A stretch of 64,000 nt of DNA from positions 620,001 to 684,000 of the forward strand of contig NZ_CP066306.1 of NCBI RefSeq assembly GCF_016406145.1. Reading direction: 5' to 3'. Numbering within the stretch: position 1 is the stretch's first letter; every line of letters begins with the position of its first letter. The stretch is from Pseudomonas putida (lineage in GTDB: Bacteria > Pseudomonadota > Gammaproteobacteria > Pseudomonadales > Pseudomonadaceae). Positions 1-8,581 of the stretch are shown piece by piece. Made by a program: the position numbers and the translations under genes. The notes below the pieces were generated by a model that made no database searches, was not told the origin of the DNA, and was given only the letters and a program-made list of their open reading frames with translations.

Positions 1-643
1 GCCAGTCGACATGGATCGCCTCCATCCCCGCCAGGCTGATGTGCAACGTGCGGTCGACCGGTGTGCCGGTGCGTTTGAGCACGCCGACCACGGTGAACGG
101 CTTGTCGTCGTGCTTGACCAGGCTTATTGCCGCCACACCATGGGCAAGCACCAGCTTGTCGCCAAGCCTGTAGTGCAGCGCCTCGGCCACCTCGGCGCCC
201 AACACCACCTCGAACGGGTCGCCGGCGAACTCACGGCCCTGACTCAGCTCCAGATGCTGCCGGCGACCGTACTGGTAATGGCTGAAGTACTCAGCGGTGG
301 TGCCCATCACTCGATACCCGCGGTGCGAGTCGCCGAGCGAGATGGGAATCGCCCACTTCACCCGTGGGTCCTGAGCGTAATGCTGGTAGCTGTCCCAACG
401 GATATTGTTGGTGGCGTTGCCGATACGGAATACCGAATACAGCAGCAGGTTTACCGACCCCGAGCGGGCGCCGACGATCAGGTCGGTGCCGCTGATGGTG
501 CTGGCGAAACTGGCGCGTGCTTCGGTGCGCACACGTTCCACGGCCAGCAACAGGCACACCGACAGGGCGATGGCGAAGGCGGTGAGAAACGCCGTGAAAC
601 GACGATTGGCCAGGCTGGCCAGGGCAAGGCGAAGCAGGTACAT
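1..643 (-). CDS. ABC transporter permease, FtsX/MacB-like (3' end cut by window edge)
   Basis: Inner-membrane permease of an ABC system. The first 214 codons are present and the gene runs off the left edge. The N-terminus has a hydrophobic first membrane segment (residues about 13-33, FLTAFAIALSVCLLLAV) followed by a large periplasmic region with GTDLIVGARSGSVNLLLYSV, typical of the MacB/LolC-type core. The start at 643 shares one base with the stop of the ATPase gene (TGATG), so the two are translationally coupled. With the ATPase and the His-rich protein upstream it resembles the P. aeruginosa PA4063-PA4066 locus, reported as zinc-responsive; that parallel is from memory. Substrate unknown. 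Confidence 0.85.
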   Translation of the reverse strand, partial: MYLLRLALASLANRRFTAFLTAFAIALSVCLLLAVERVRTEARASFASTISGTDLIVGARSGSVNLLLYSVFRIGNATNNIRWDSYQHYAQDPRVKWAIPISLGDSHRGYRVMGTTAEYFSHYQYGRRQHLELSQGREFAGDPFEVVLGAEVAEALHYRLGDKLVLAHGVAAISLVKHDDKPFTVVGVLKRTGTPVDRTLHISLAGMEAIHVDW

Positions 644-1353
644 CAGGCCTCCCGGGGCTTGGCTGCGCGGTTGAGTTCGGCCAGTGACAGATGACGGTCG
701 AACAGCGGTGCCAGGCTCTGGTCATGGCTGACGAACAACAGGCTGGAGCCGGCGGCGCGACATTCATCGAACAGCAGGCGGATGAACGCTTCCCGGGTGT
801 CGGCATCCAGTGCCGAGGTCGGTTCGTCGGCAATGACCAGCTCGGGTTGGCCGATTAATGCTCGGGCAGCGGCCACCCTTTGTTGTTGGCCGATCGACAG
901 GCTGTCGGCGCGGCGGGCAAGCAGTGCCGGGTCGTTCAGGCCCAGATGGGCAAGCAGCTCGCTGGCAGCTTGGTCGACACTGCCGTGGCGTTGGCGGGCG
1001 CGGTCGGCCCGGCTGTGCGAAAAGCGGCAAGGCAGTTCGACGTTTTCTCGTACCGAGAGGAACGGCAGCAGGTTGAACTGCTGGAAGATATAACCGGTGT
1101 GATCGACCCGAAAGCGGTCGCGGGCGCCTTGGCCAAGGCTGCCGAGATCCTGGCCGAGCAACTGGATATGGCCCTGAGCTGGCACGTTCACCCCGCCCAG
1201 CAGGCCCAGCAAGGTGGTCTTGCCACTGCCGCTGGGGCCTTTGAGGAACAGGGCCTCGCCTGCTTCCAGGCGAAACGCGGGGATATCCAGCAATGGCGGC
1301 TGCCCTGGCCAGGCGAACAACAGGTCTTGCAGCGCGATCAACGGCAGGCTCAT
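643..1353 (-). CDS. ABC transporter ATP-binding protein, LolD/MacB type
   Basis: Cytoplasmic ATPase subunit (236 aa) energising the permease encoded next. Walker A GPSGSGKT is at residues 39-46, a Q-loop lies in GYIFQQFNLLPFLSVREN, the signature is LSIGQQQR, and Walker B LVIADEP is followed by a D-loop and the switch His in VSHD. The short single-domain form with an FtsX-type permease places it in the LolD/MacB branch, whose members usually drive extrusion or mechanotransmission rather than nutrient import. Its start abuts the stop of the His-rich gene, so the three genes read as one operon. Confidence 0.92.
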   Translation of the reverse strand: MSLPLIALQDLLFAWPGQPPLLDIPAFRLEAGEALFLKGPSGSGKTTLLGLLGGVNVPAQGHIQLLGQDLGSLGQGARDRFRVDHTGYIFQQFNLLPFLSVRENVELPCRFSHSRADRARQRHGSVDQAASELLAHLGLNDPALLARRADSLSIGQQQRVAAARALIGQPELVIADEPTSALDADTREAFIRLLFDECRAAGSSLLFVSHDQSLAPLFDRHLSLAELNRAAKPREA

Positions 1354-1938
1354 TCAGAACGCAACCACGGCCTTGGCAGGCGAGATGTCCAGGCCTTTCT
1401 GACCGCTCGGGCCGATCAACTGCACATTGATTTTCTGCGTGGCGGGGAAGGTCTTGAACAGCGGCGTGAGGTCGAGCTGAGAGAGCTTGTCCGGGGCGGA
1501 GCATTTGAGCTGATAGTGGGCACTGATGTCGCTGTGCTGGTGGCCATGCTCATGTTCATCACCGTCGTCATCTTTTGCCGCATCACCGAACAGTGGGCTC
1601 TCCAACTCCTGAGCATCTTCCTTGCAGCCAGCAGCCGCTGCCAGGCCAAACAGCTTCAGAGGTTGCTCGAGCTGCTGGCGCACGGCGGCAACCTTGGCTT
1701 TGTCGGCATCACTGCTGGCGCTGTGTTCAAAGCCAACCAGGTTCATTGCCGGGCTCTCCAGCTCCAGCTCAAGGGTGTTGCCGTCGAGCACCACATTGAG
1801 CTTGGCCACACCGTGCTCATGCGCCCCGAGTGTGCCGTGGGCGTGATCATGGTCATGGTCATGGTCATGGTCTTCGTGGGCATTAGCCACGGCCAGGGGC
1901 AGCAGGGCGAAGGGCAGGGCGAGCAGCAGGCGACGCAT
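1354..1938 (-). CDS. His-rich periplasmic protein, DUF2796 family
   Basis: A 194-aa exported protein. The signal peptide is MRRLLLALPFALLPLAVANA, followed by a His/Asp run (HEDHDHDHDHDHAHG) and a second His/Asp/Glu cluster near residues 125-138 (DDDGDEHEHGHQHSD). Such clusters bind Zn(II) or other divalent metals. Matches the family annotated as DUF2796, a periplasmic putative metal binder. It leads the ABC operon, and a palindrome resembling a Zur site lies 34-54 bases upstream of its ATG. A role in handling zinc with the downstream ABC pair is inferred from context. Two Cys (GCKED and LKCSA) may form a disulfide. Confidence 0.85.
   Translation of the reverse strand: MRRLLLALPFALLPLAVANAHEDHDHDHDHDHAHGTLGAHEHGVAKLNVVLDGNTLELELESPAMNLVGFEHSASSDADKAKVAAVRQQLEQPLKLFGLAAAAGCKEDAQELESPLFGDAAKDDDGDEHEHGHQHSDISAHYQLKCSAPDKLSQLDLTPLFKTFPATQKINVQLIGPSGQKGLDISPAKAVVAF
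1848..1871 (-). repeat. Four exact copies of a 6-bp unit in the His-Asp run
   Basis: CATGGT is repeated four times without interruption (plus strand), encoding His-Asp dipeptides on the minus strand. Six-base units keep the frame, so slippage would change only the length of the metal-binding stretch. Confidence 0.85.
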
Positions 1939-1971
1939 GGACGACTCCAGAAGCAGACTGGGAATGATTTG

Positions 1972-1992
1972 GTAATGTTATAACAACTTTTC
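1972..1992 (-). promoter_or_regulatory. Candidate Zur (zinc repressor) operator
   Basis: The palindrome TGTTATAACA (1976-1985) sits in an AT-rich island, flanked on the left by GTAA, which resembles half of the known Zur consensus (GTAATGTTATA...). It lies 34-54 bases upstream of the His-rich protein start. The right half departs from consensus, so this is a candidate only. Confidence 0.45.
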
Positions 1993-2071
1993 TCTGTGCC
2001 GCCAGCCTGCGTGGTGCAGGTTTCATGTTGTTGTAGCATGAGGGTATTGAACGCGCTTGAAGGAATGCATC

Positions 2072-2416
2072 GTGAGAATTCGTGGACAGATTGGTGACTG
2101 GCCGGTGGACCTGACCATCGAGCTGGAGCCCGCGGAGTGGGCGCAGTTGGGCCGGCAGCTTGCAGTGCCTGTGGTCGCCGAAGCGGCATCGCCGGCCATG
2201 GCGGCGGCGTCGCGCCAGGATGACGGGCAGTGGACGGCTGCGCGGGAGGTGCTGCGTCAGGCGGGGCAGATGAACGGGCCAGAGTTGCTGGACCGGTTGG
2301 AAGGGCTGGCGGGTAGTACGGCGGCGGGCAAGCGGCTGCTGGTGCGGTTGCGACACAGCAGTGAGGTGAAGGTGGAAAGTGGCGCTGATGCGCCGGTGTA
2401 TCACTGGGTCGGGTAA
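2072..2416 (+). CDS. Conserved hypothetical protein, small, cytoplasmic
   Basis: Likely start is GTG 2072, with AAGGA ending about seven bases upstream; an in-frame TTG at 2057 has no such site. The product (114 aa) begins MRIRGQIGDWPVDLTIELEP, an apparent beta-rich N-terminal segment, then an Ala-rich linker and a helical C-terminal half. No signal peptide or membrane segment is visible. Pseudomonas genomes carry a similar small gene beside the CnoX-type thioredoxin. I do not recognise a function. Confidence 0.7.
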   Translation: MRIRGQIGDWPVDLTIELEPAEWAQLGRQLAVPVVAEAASPAMAAASRQDDGQWTAAREVLRQAGQMNGPELLDRLEGLAGSTAAGKRLLVRLRHSSEVKVESGADAPVYHWVG

Positions 2417-2443
2417 AGCTGTAGGCGTTTTTTTGCCCAGCAA

Positions 2444-2462
2444 GCGAGGGCATGGCCCTCGC
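2444..2462. terminator. Stem-loop between convergent genes
   Basis: Perfect 8-bp stem GCGAGGGC/GCCCTCGC with a 3-base loop between the convergent ends at 2416 and 2475. It lacks a directly adjoining T-run in either direction, though seven T lie at 2428-2434. Probably limits read-through; weak as a classical terminator. Confidence 0.45.
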
Positions 2463-2474
2463 CTACTGCGCTAA

Positions 2475-3347
2475 TCAGAACATGGCCGAAGACAGCCTGC
2501 GGCGGTACACAGCCACCAGCGGATGGTCGCCACCGAGCAGGTCGAACACTTGCAGCATCGCCTTCTGCGGCAAGCCGTTTTCATAGGCGCGGTTACGCTG
2601 GAACAGCTTCAGCAGCCCATCCAGCGCCGCTTCATACTGCTGGCGCGCCAGTTGCTGGATGCACAGCTGGTAAGCCGCTTCATCATCCTGCGGGTTCTGC
2701 GCCAGGCGGCTTTTCAGGTCGGCGACTTCCGGCAGGCTGGCGGCCTGGCGCAGGAAGGTCAGCTGCGCTTTGGCACCGGCCAGGGCGGCCTTGTGCTCAT
2801 CGGTCTTGACCGCGTCCAGCACGATCTGCGCTTCGCCCAGCTCACCGCGCTCGGCCAGGCAGCGGGCATACAGGATCAGCGCCTCGGCATTGCTGTTGTC
2901 TTCCCCCAGCAGGGCCTGCAGCAATGCTTCGGCCTCGGCGAAACGGCTCTCGGCGAACAAGCCTTTGGCTTGCTCCAAGGGCGAGGCGGCCGGTGCGGCA
3001 GGCATCTGCACATGTGGCTCGAGCATGGCGCGGATCGCCGACTCCGGCTGCGCGCCGGCAAAGCCGTCGACCGGCTGGCCATCCTTGAACAGCACTACTG
3101 TGGGCAGACTACGAATGCCGAACTGGGCAACGACTTGCTGCTCAACGTCGCAGTTGATCTTGGCCAGCAGCAGCTCGCCCTGATAACCCTCGGCGATTTT
3201 CGCCAGCAATGGCATCAGCGCCTTGCAGGGCGCGCACCACTCTGCCCAGAAGTCCACGAGGACCGGCTTGTGGAAGGAGTTTTCGATCACCAGTTGCTGG
3301 AAGTTGGCGTCGGTGGCATCGAAGATAAAAGGTGTTTCCTGGCTCAT
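2475..3347 (-). CDS. cnoX: Thioredoxin-domain co-chaperone CnoX (YbbN)
   Basis: 290-aa cytoplasmic protein with an N-terminal thioredoxin fold (residues about 10-110) and a C-terminal TPR-like helical region (about 125-285). The active-site motif is WCAPCK with Cys38 and Cys41, so unlike E. coli CnoX (SXXC) it keeps both redox cysteines. The family holds unfolding proteins during oxidative (HOCl) stress and passes them to DnaK or GroEL. Length and architecture match the family. It is monocistronic or leads the methyltransferase downstream region; the upstream gene on this strand ends at 3379. Confidence 0.92.
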   Translation of the reverse strand: MSQETPFIFDATDANFQQLVIENSFHKPVLVDFWAEWCAPCKALMPLLAKIAEGYQGELLLAKINCDVEQQVVAQFGIRSLPTVVLFKDGQPVDGFAGAQPESAIRAMLEPHVQMPAAPAASPLEQAKGLFAESRFAEAEALLQALLGEDNSNAEALILYARCLAERGELGEAQIVLDAVKTDEHKAALAGAKAQLTFLRQAASLPEVADLKSRLAQNPQDDEAAYQLCIQQLARQQYEAALDGLLKLFQRNRAYENGLPQKAMLQVFDLLGGDHPLVAVYRRRLSSAMF

Positions 3348-3378
3348 CGCGACTCTCGCAAATCCGTGAATGGCACCA

Positions 3379-4038
3379 CTATAAAGGCTCGCGGCTGGCG
3401 TGGTACAGGCTGACCCGGCGGAATTCGTGCGGCTCGGCCAGGTCCGGGAGGGTCAGTGCTTCAAGCACGCCCAACTGCTGGTAAAGCGGGTGGCTGAAGT
3501 CGCGTACACGTGAGTCGGCCACCAGGGCCTGGCGACCGCGGCCAAGGAAGGCATCGAGTAGCGGCAGGTTGGCGCGGTCGTACAGCACATCGGCAACCAG
3601 AATCAGGTCGAAACGGTCGTCTTCGGCGAAGAAGTCGTTGCTGTAACTGAGCTCAACCCCGTTCAGCTCGGCATTGGCGCGGCTGGCATCGAGTGCCAGC
3701 GGGTCGAGATCGCAGGCCACCACTTCCAATGCACCGGCGCGCGCTGCGGCAATGCCGGCGATACCGGAGCCGGAGCCAAAGTCCAGCACGCGCTTGCCGG
3801 CGACCCATTCAGGGTGCTCGGCCAGGTAGCGGGCCATGGCCAGGCCGCTGGCCCAGCAAAAGCTCCAGTACGGTGGGTCTTCGAGAATACGCCGGGTTTC
3901 TTCAATGCTGAAGGCGCGGTCCATGTTCTGATCGTCGATCAACCAGAGTTTGAGCGCGCACCCAGGCAGTTCGCTGACGACCAGCCGCGCTTCGCCGATC
4001 AGGCCGCTGAGGGCCTGTTGCAAGGCAAGCGGTGCCAC
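3379..4038 (-). CDS. Class I SAM-dependent methyltransferase (PrmA/ETFB-lysine type)
   Basis: 219-aa soluble methyltransferase. SAM-binding motif I is [18 protein letters not shown], followed by the acidic [20 protein letters not shown] and a motif [16 protein letters not shown] where an Asp-Val-Leu-Tyr replaces the NPPY of N6-adenine enzymes. This pattern fits the family that includes electron-transfer-flavoprotein beta-subunit lysine methyltransferases and relatives of PrmA. The substrate cannot be read from sequence. The GTG start at 4038 abuts the stop of the lipoprotein gene, so the pair is co-transcribed. Confidence 0.85.
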   Translation of the reverse strand: MAPLALQQALSGLIGEARLVVSELPGCALKLWLIDDQNMDRAFSIEETRRILEDPPYWSFCWASGLAMARYLAEHPEWVAGKRVLDFGSGSGIAGIAAARAGALEVVACDLDPLALDASRANAELNGVELSYSNDFFAEDDRFDLILVADVLYDRANLPLLDAFLGRGRQALVADSRVRDFSHPLYQQLGVLEALTLPDLAEPHEFRRVSLYHASREPL

Positions 4039-4491
4039 CTAAGGCGCCTTCTTGAAACGCAGCGGGCCAGTGGCCTGAGTCTGGGCCTGGGTGATGCGCA
4101 CGGGCGGCAGGTGCATGATCAGTTGGCCCGACTGGCTGGCGCGGCCACGCAGCTCGACCCGAGCGCCGGCCGGGAAGACCTCTGGGTTGAAGCGCAGACG
4201 GTAGGGCAGCGCCTGGCCGGTCCCGGTCAGGGTGCTGCTGGCCAGAAGCTGTTGCGGGCGGTCGCGCTCGTCGATGACCAGCAAGGCCAGTTCCACGTCG
4301 GCACCGCGTGGGATTTCCAGCAAGGTACCACTCAGTTCGCGTTGATAGGCGGGCAGCGGGCCCAGCGGTTCGGCCTTTTTCGCCACCTTGGCGGGCGCAG
4401 GTGCCGGGGCTGGCTCGGTCTTCGGCCGATCGCTGCCACAGGCGGCGAGCAGGGCGGCGCAGCCCAGCACGACGAGCGCTCGATAATGCAT
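4039..4491 (-). CDS. YbaY/YscW-type outer-membrane lipoprotein
   Basis: 150-aa lipoprotein. The signal sequence ends in the lipobox LLAAC; the mature N-terminus is a Pro/Ala-rich tether (EPAPAPAPAK) and the C-terminal domain is beta-rich (GTLLEIPRGADVELALLVID ... LPYRLRFNPEVFPAGARVEL), matching the YbaY family related to the YscW pilotin. Residue +2 after Cys is Gly, so no Asp retention signal is seen and an outer-membrane location is likely. ATG 4491 is chosen because GAAGGA lies about ten bases upstream. Divergent from nrdR. Confidence 0.8.
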   Translation of the reverse strand: MHYRALVVLGCAALLAACGSDRPKTEPAPAPAPAKVAKKAEPLGPLPAYQRELSGTLLEIPRGADVELALLVIDERDRPQQLLASSTLTGTGQALPYRLRFNPEVFPAGARVELRGRASQSGQLIMHLPPVRITQAQTQATGPLRFKKAP

Positions 4492-4597
4492 GGGGTAATC
4501 CTTCAGGGGCAGATTTACCTTGGATGTTAACCCCTTTGGCTTGTCTTGCCAGTGGGATGCGCTACCATGGCCCTCCCTTTTTTTGTTGCCTGCCACC

Positions 4598-5062
4598 ATG
4601 CACTGTCCCTTTTGCGGTGCCAACGACACCAAGGTCATCGACTCGCGCCTGGTCGCCGAGGGCGAACAAGTGCGCCGCCGTCGCGAATGCGTAGCCTGCG
4701 GCGAGCGTTTCACCACCTTCGAAACCGCGGAGCTGGTATTGCCCCGGCTGATCAAGCAGGACGGCACGCGCCAGCCTTTCGACGAAGAAAAGCTGCGTGC
4801 CGGCATGCAGCGGGCGCTGGAGAAGCGCCCGGTCAGCGTTGAACGCCTTGAGGCGGCCCTGGCACATATCAAGAGCCGGCTGCGCGCTACGGGTGAGCGC
4901 GAGGTCAAGTCGCTGGTGGTGGGTGAGCTGGTGATGGCCGAGTTGCGCAAGCTCGATGAAGTGGCCTACATCCGTTTCGCTTCGGTGTACCGGCGCTTCC
5001 AGGACCTCGATGAATTCCGCGAAGAAATCGACCGCCTGGCCCGCGAGCCGGCTAAAGAGTGA
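4598..5062 (+). CDS. nrdR: Transcriptional repressor NrdR
   Basis: 154-aa repressor of ribonucleotide reductase genes. An N-terminal zinc ribbon ([15 protein letters not shown] ... [12 protein letters not shown], four Cys) binds DNA, followed by an ATP-cone (residues about 49-139, [20 protein letters not shown]) that senses ATP/dATP. Full family length. ATG 4598 starts the canonical MHCPFC; an upstream in-frame extension is not conserved in type. It leads the riboflavin gene run as in other gamma-proteobacteria; its stop overlaps the region of the ribD start. Confidence 0.97.
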   Translation: MHCPFCGANDTKVIDSRLVAEGEQVRRRRECVACGERFTTFETAELVLPRLIKQDGTRQPFDEEKLRAGMQRALEKRPVSVERLEAALAHIKSRLRATGEREVKSLVVGELVMAELRKLDEVAYIRFASVYRRFQDLDEFREEIDRLAREPAKE

Positions 5063-5064
5063 GC

Positions 5065-6195
5065 ATGCCGAGCGAGACCGCGATCCTCGACGCCCATTAC
5101 ATGGCCCGTGCCCTGGAGCTTGCCCGCAAGGGCATCTACACCACTCACCCCAACCCGCGCGTGGGTTGTGTGATCGTCCGTGACGGCGAAGTGGTGGGTG
5201 AGGGCTGGCATGTGCGCGCCGGTGAACCACATGCCGAGGTACATGCCCTGCGCCAGGCCGGTGAGCGTGCCCGCGGCGCCTGTGCCTACGTGACGCTCGA
5301 GCCTTGCAGCCACCATGGCCGCACCCCACCGTGCGCCGAAGCGCTGGTACAGGCAGGCGTAGCGCGGGTGGTGGCAGCCATGCAGGACCCCAACCCGCAA
5401 GTCGCCGGGCAGGGCCTGCGCCGCCTGGCCGAAGCGGGCATCGAAGTCGCCAGCGGCGTGCTCGAAGCCCAGGCCCGTGCCCTGAACCCCGGTTTCCTGA
5501 AGCGCATGGAGCATGGCTTGCCGTTCGTGCGGGCCAAGCTGGCCATGAGCCTGGATGGCCGCACCGCAATGGCCAGCGGCGAAAGCCAATGGATCACCGG
5601 CCCTGCCGCCCGCTCTGCAGTGCAGCGCTTGCGTGCCAGTGCCAGCGTGGTGCTGACCAGCGCCGCCAGCGTGCTGGCCGACAACGCACGGATGACCGTG
5701 CGCGGTGCCGAGTTGGGCCTGGACCCCGACGCCACCGCGCTGGCGCTGAGCCGCACCCCCCTGCGCGTGCTGATCGATGGCCGCCTGCGCCTGCCGCTGG
5801 ACGCGCCGTTCTTCCAGGCCGGCCCTGCCCTGGTGGTAACCGCCATGGGGGACGATACGCGGTACGGCCAGGCTGGCCACGAGCTGCTCAGCCTGCCGGG
5901 CAGCAATGGCCAGGTCGATCTGCTCGCCTTGATGCAGGCACTTGCAGCGCGTGGCGTCAACGACATCCTGCTGGAAGCCGGCGCTGGCCTGGTCGGCGCT
6001 TTTGCCCAATTGGGCCTGATCGACGAGTACCAGCTGTTCGTCGCCGGCACCTTCCTTGGCTCCCAGGCCCGTCCGTTGCTGGACTGGCCACTGTCGAAGA
6101 TGAGCGAAGCGCCACGGCTGAAAATCACCGAAATGCGTGCAGTGGGCGATGACTGGCGGGTCACGGCCATCCCTCTGCCGGCGCCCGGCGTATAA
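5065..6195 (+). CDS. ribD: Bifunctional pyrimidine deaminase/reductase RibD
   Basis: Riboflavin biosynthesis, second and third steps: deamination then reduction of the pyrimidine intermediate. The N-terminal zinc deaminase domain shows HAEVHALRQAG and PCSHHGRTPPC; the C-terminal reductase domain (from about residue 150) begins FVRAKLAMSLDGRTAMASGE and ends with GSQARPLL. 376 aa from ATG 5065; a GTG at 5059 overlapping the nrdR stop is the alternative, adding two residues. Only two bases separate it from nrdR. Confidence 0.95.
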   Translation: MPSETAILDAHYMARALELARKGIYTTHPNPRVGCVIVRDGEVVGEGWHVRAGEPHAEVHALRQAGERARGACAYVTLEPCSHHGRTPPCAEALVQAGVARVVAAMQDPNPQVAGQGLRRLAEAGIEVASGVLEAQARALNPGFLKRMEHGLPFVRAKLAMSLDGRTAMASGESQWITGPAARSAVQRLRASASVVLTSAASVLADNARMTVRGAELGLDPDATALALSRTPLRVLIDGRLRLPLDAPFFQAGPALVVTAMGDDTRYGQAGHELLSLPGSNGQVDLLALMQALAARGVNDILLEAGAGLVGAFAQLGLIDEYQLFVAGTFLGSQARPLLDWPLSKMSEAPRLKITEMRAVGDDWRVTAIPLPAPGV

Positions 6196-6237
6196 TGCCG
6201 GGCTTGCCCTGCGCAACCCGTTTTTGAGGAAGTCCCC

Positions 6238-6903
6238 ATGTTCACCGGCATCATCGAATCCATCGGCACCATCCGCAGCCTGACCCCAAAGGGCGGTGAC
6301 GTGCGCGTCTACGTCGAGACCGGCAAGCTCGACCTGGGTGACGTCAAGCTCGGCGACAGCATCGCCGTCAACGGCGTGTGCCTGACCGCCGTAGAGCTGC
6401 CAGGTGATGGTTTCTGGGCTGACGTCAGCGTCGAGACCCTCAAACGCACCGCGTTCATCGACCTCAAGAGTGGCAGCAAGGTCAACCTGGAGAAGGCCCT
6501 GACCCCGACCACCCGCCTGGGCGGCCACCTGGTCAGCGGCCATGTCGACGGTGTCGGCGAAATCATCTCGCGCAGCGATAGCGCTCGCGCCATCCAGTTC
6601 CGCGTGCGTGCACCCAAGGAACTGGCCAAGTACATTGCCCACAAGGGTTCGATCACCGTCGACGGCACCAGCCTGACGGTCAATGAGGTCAATGGCGCCG
6701 AGTTCGAGCTGACCATCGTCCCGCACACCCTGTCCGAAACCATCATGGCCGACTACCGCGCTGGGCGTCGGGTAAACCTTGAGGTCGATTTGCTGGCCCG
6801 TTACCTGGAGCGCTTGCTGCTGGGCGACAAGGCTGCCGAACCGAGCAAGGGCAGTGGCATTACCGAAAGCTTCCTGGCCGCCAACGGCTTCTTGAAATCC
6901 TGA
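6238..6903 (+). CDS. ribE: Riboflavin synthase, alpha subunit
   Basis: Dismutates two 6,7-dimethyl-8-ribityllumazine molecules to riboflavin. The 221-aa protein has the duplicated lumazine-binding barrels: first starting MFTGIIESIGTI with VNGVCLTAVEL, second with GGHLVSGHVDGVGEI and VDGTSLTVNEV. The N-terminal MFTGI and length are canonical. A GAGGAA ribosome site precedes the ATG. Also called ribC in some schemes. It lies 42 bases after ribD in the same operon. Confidence 0.96.
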   Translation: MFTGIIESIGTIRSLTPKGGDVRVYVETGKLDLGDVKLGDSIAVNGVCLTAVELPGDGFWADVSVETLKRTAFIDLKSGSKVNLEKALTPTTRLGGHLVSGHVDGVGEIISRSDSARAIQFRVRAPKELAKYIAHKGSITVDGTSLTVNEVNGAEFELTIVPHTLSETIMADYRAGRRVNLEVDLLARYLERLLLGDKAAEPSKGSGITESFLAANGFLKS

Positions 6904-6921
6904 TTGAGAAGGGGGTGCCGC

Positions 6922-8013
6922 GTGGCGCTCAACAGCATCGAAGAACTGGTCGAAGACATCCGCCAGGGCAAAATGGTCATCCTCATGGATGACGAAGACC
7001 GTGAAAACGAAGGCGACATCATCATGGCGGCCGAGTGCTGCCTGCCTGAGCACATCAACTTCATGGCCAAGCACGCCCGTGGGTTGATCTGCATGCCGAT
7101 GACCCGCGAGCGATGCGAAACGCTCAAGCTGCCGCTGATGGCGCCGCGCAACGGCTCGGGCTTCGGCACCAAGTTCACCGTGTCGATCGAAGCGGCCGAA
7201 GGTGTTACCACCGGCATCTCGGCGGCCGACCGCGCACGTACCGTGCAGGCTGCAGCCGCCAAGGACGCCAAGGCCGAAGACATCGTAAGCCCTGGCCACA
7301 TCTTCCCGCTGATGGCCCAGCCCGGTGGTACCCTGGCGCGCGCCGGGCACACTGAGGCCGCCTGCGACCTGGCGCGCATGGCCGGGTTCGAGCCTAGCGG
7401 CGTTATCTGTGAAGTGATGAACGATGACGGCACCATGTCGCGTCGCGCCGAACTCGAAGTGTTCGCCGCCGAGCATGGCCTGAAGATCGGCACCATCGCT
7501 GACCTGATCCACTACCGCATGATCCACGAGCGCACCGTGCAGCGCGTTTCCGAGCAGCCGATCGAGAGTGAGCTGGGTGAGTTCAACCTGGTCACCTACC
7601 GCGACGCCGTGGAAGGCGACGTCCACATGGCCCTGACCCTGGGCAAGGTTTGCGCCGAAGAGCCGACCCTGGTGCGGGTGCACAACATGGACCCGCTGCG
7701 CGACCTGCTGCTGGTCAAGCAGCCCGGCCGCTGGAGCCTTCGCGCGGCCATGGCCGCAGTTGCCGAGGCCGGCAGCGGCGTGGTGCTGCTGCTGGGCCAC
7801 CCACTGGACGGCGACGTGCTGCTGGCACATATCCGCGAAAGCGCAGGCGATGCACCGACCAAGGCACCGACCACCTACAGTACCGTGGGCGCCGGTTCGC
7901 AGATCCTGCGTGACCTTGGCGTGCGCAAGATGCGCCTGATGAGTTCGCCGATGAAATTCAATGCGATATCCGGATTCGATCTGGAAGTTGTAGAATACGT
8001 GCCCTCCGAGTGA
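6922..8013 (+). CDS. ribBA: RibBA: 3,4-dihydroxy-2-butanone-4-phosphate synthase with degenerate GTP cyclohydrolase II domain
   Basis: The N-terminal domain (residues about 1-205) is a complete DHBP synthase with [17 protein letters not shown] and [16 protein letters not shown], making the four-carbon unit of riboflavin. The C-terminal half has the GTP cyclohydrolase II fold length but not its active site: where the true enzyme has [17 protein letters not shown] (zinc cysteines) this protein has [17 protein letters not shown], and the EGRGIGL loop is absent. Only the end ([20 protein letters not shown]) still resembles the fold. GTG 6922 follows a strong GAGAAGGGGG. The separate intact ribA at 11452 supplies the missing activity. 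Confidence 0.93.
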   Translation: MALNSIEELVEDIRQGKMVILMDDEDRENEGDIIMAAECCLPEHINFMAKHARGLICMPMTRERCETLKLPLMAPRNGSGFGTKFTVSIEAAEGVTTGISAADRARTVQAAAAKDAKAEDIVSPGHIFPLMAQPGGTLARAGHTEAACDLARMAGFEPSGVICEVMNDDGTMSRRAELEVFAAEHGLKIGTIADLIHYRMIHERTVQRVSEQPIESELGEFNLVTYRDAVEGDVHMALTLGKVCAEEPTLVRVHNMDPLRDLLLVKQPGRWSLRAAMAAVAEAGSGVVLLLGHPLDGDVLLAHIRESAGDAPTKAPTTYSTVGAGSQILRDLGVRKMRLMSSPMKFNAISGFDLEVVEYVPSE

Positions 8014-8104
8014 CTTGAGGCGGCGCTTGCGCCCTCACGCTCGAGTCCAAACCCTCCCGAGGCCGCCAGTGCGCGGCCTCGCTCTTGAAGATGAGAACAT
8101 CGGA

Positions 8105-8581
8105 ATGACCCTGAAGACCATCGAAGGTACCTTCATTGCCCCCAAAGGTCGCTATGCTTTGGTGGTTGGCCGCTTCAACAGCTTCGTCGTAGAAAGCCTG
8201 GTGAGCGGTGCCGTTGATGCCCTGGTACGCCACGGTGTCAGCGAAAGCGACATCACCATCATCCGTGCGCCGGGCGCGTTCGAAATCCCGCTGGTGGCTC
8301 AGAAAGTCGCCCAGCAAGGTGAATACGACGCGATCATCGCCCTGGGTGCAGTGATCCGTGGCGGTACCCCGCACTTTGAATACGTGGCGGGCGAATGCAC
8401 CAAGGGCCTGGCCCAGGTGTCCATGGAGTTCGGTGTGCCGGTGGCCTTCGGTGTCCTGACCGTCGACTCCATCGAGCAAGCGATCGAACGTTCCGGCACC
8501 AAGGCCGGTAACAAAGGTGCTGAAGCTGCCCTGTCCGCTCTGGAAATGGTCAGCCTGCTGGCGCAGTTGGAGGCCAAGTGA
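8105..8581 (+). CDS. ribH: 6,7-dimethyl-8-ribityllumazine synthase
   Basis: 158-aa lumazine synthase joining the RibD and RibB products. The substrate sites are visible: [33 protein letters not shown], and the phosphate-binding [20 protein letters not shown] with the catalytic His. Ends with a Gly/Ala-rich helix ([17 protein letters not shown]). ATG 8105 gives the canonical start. Its stop overlaps the nusB start by four bases, coupling riboflavin synthesis to nusB. Confidence 0.97.
   Translation: MTLKTIEGTFIAPKGRYALVVGRFNSFVVESLVSGAVDALVRHGVSESDITIIRAPGAFEIPLVAQKVAQQGEYDAIIALGAVIRGGTPHFEYVAGECTKGLAQVSMEFGVPVAFGVLTVDSIEQAIERSGTKAGNKGAEAALSALEMVSLLAQLEAK

Noticed and set aside
4966..7830. 954-codon open frame on the minus strand opposite ribD-ribE-ribBA
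   Set aside because: Antisense shadow produced by GC-rich third positions. The plus strand encodes well-recognised enzymes, while the antisense product is a repetitive His/Gln/Ala-rich sequence with no domain.
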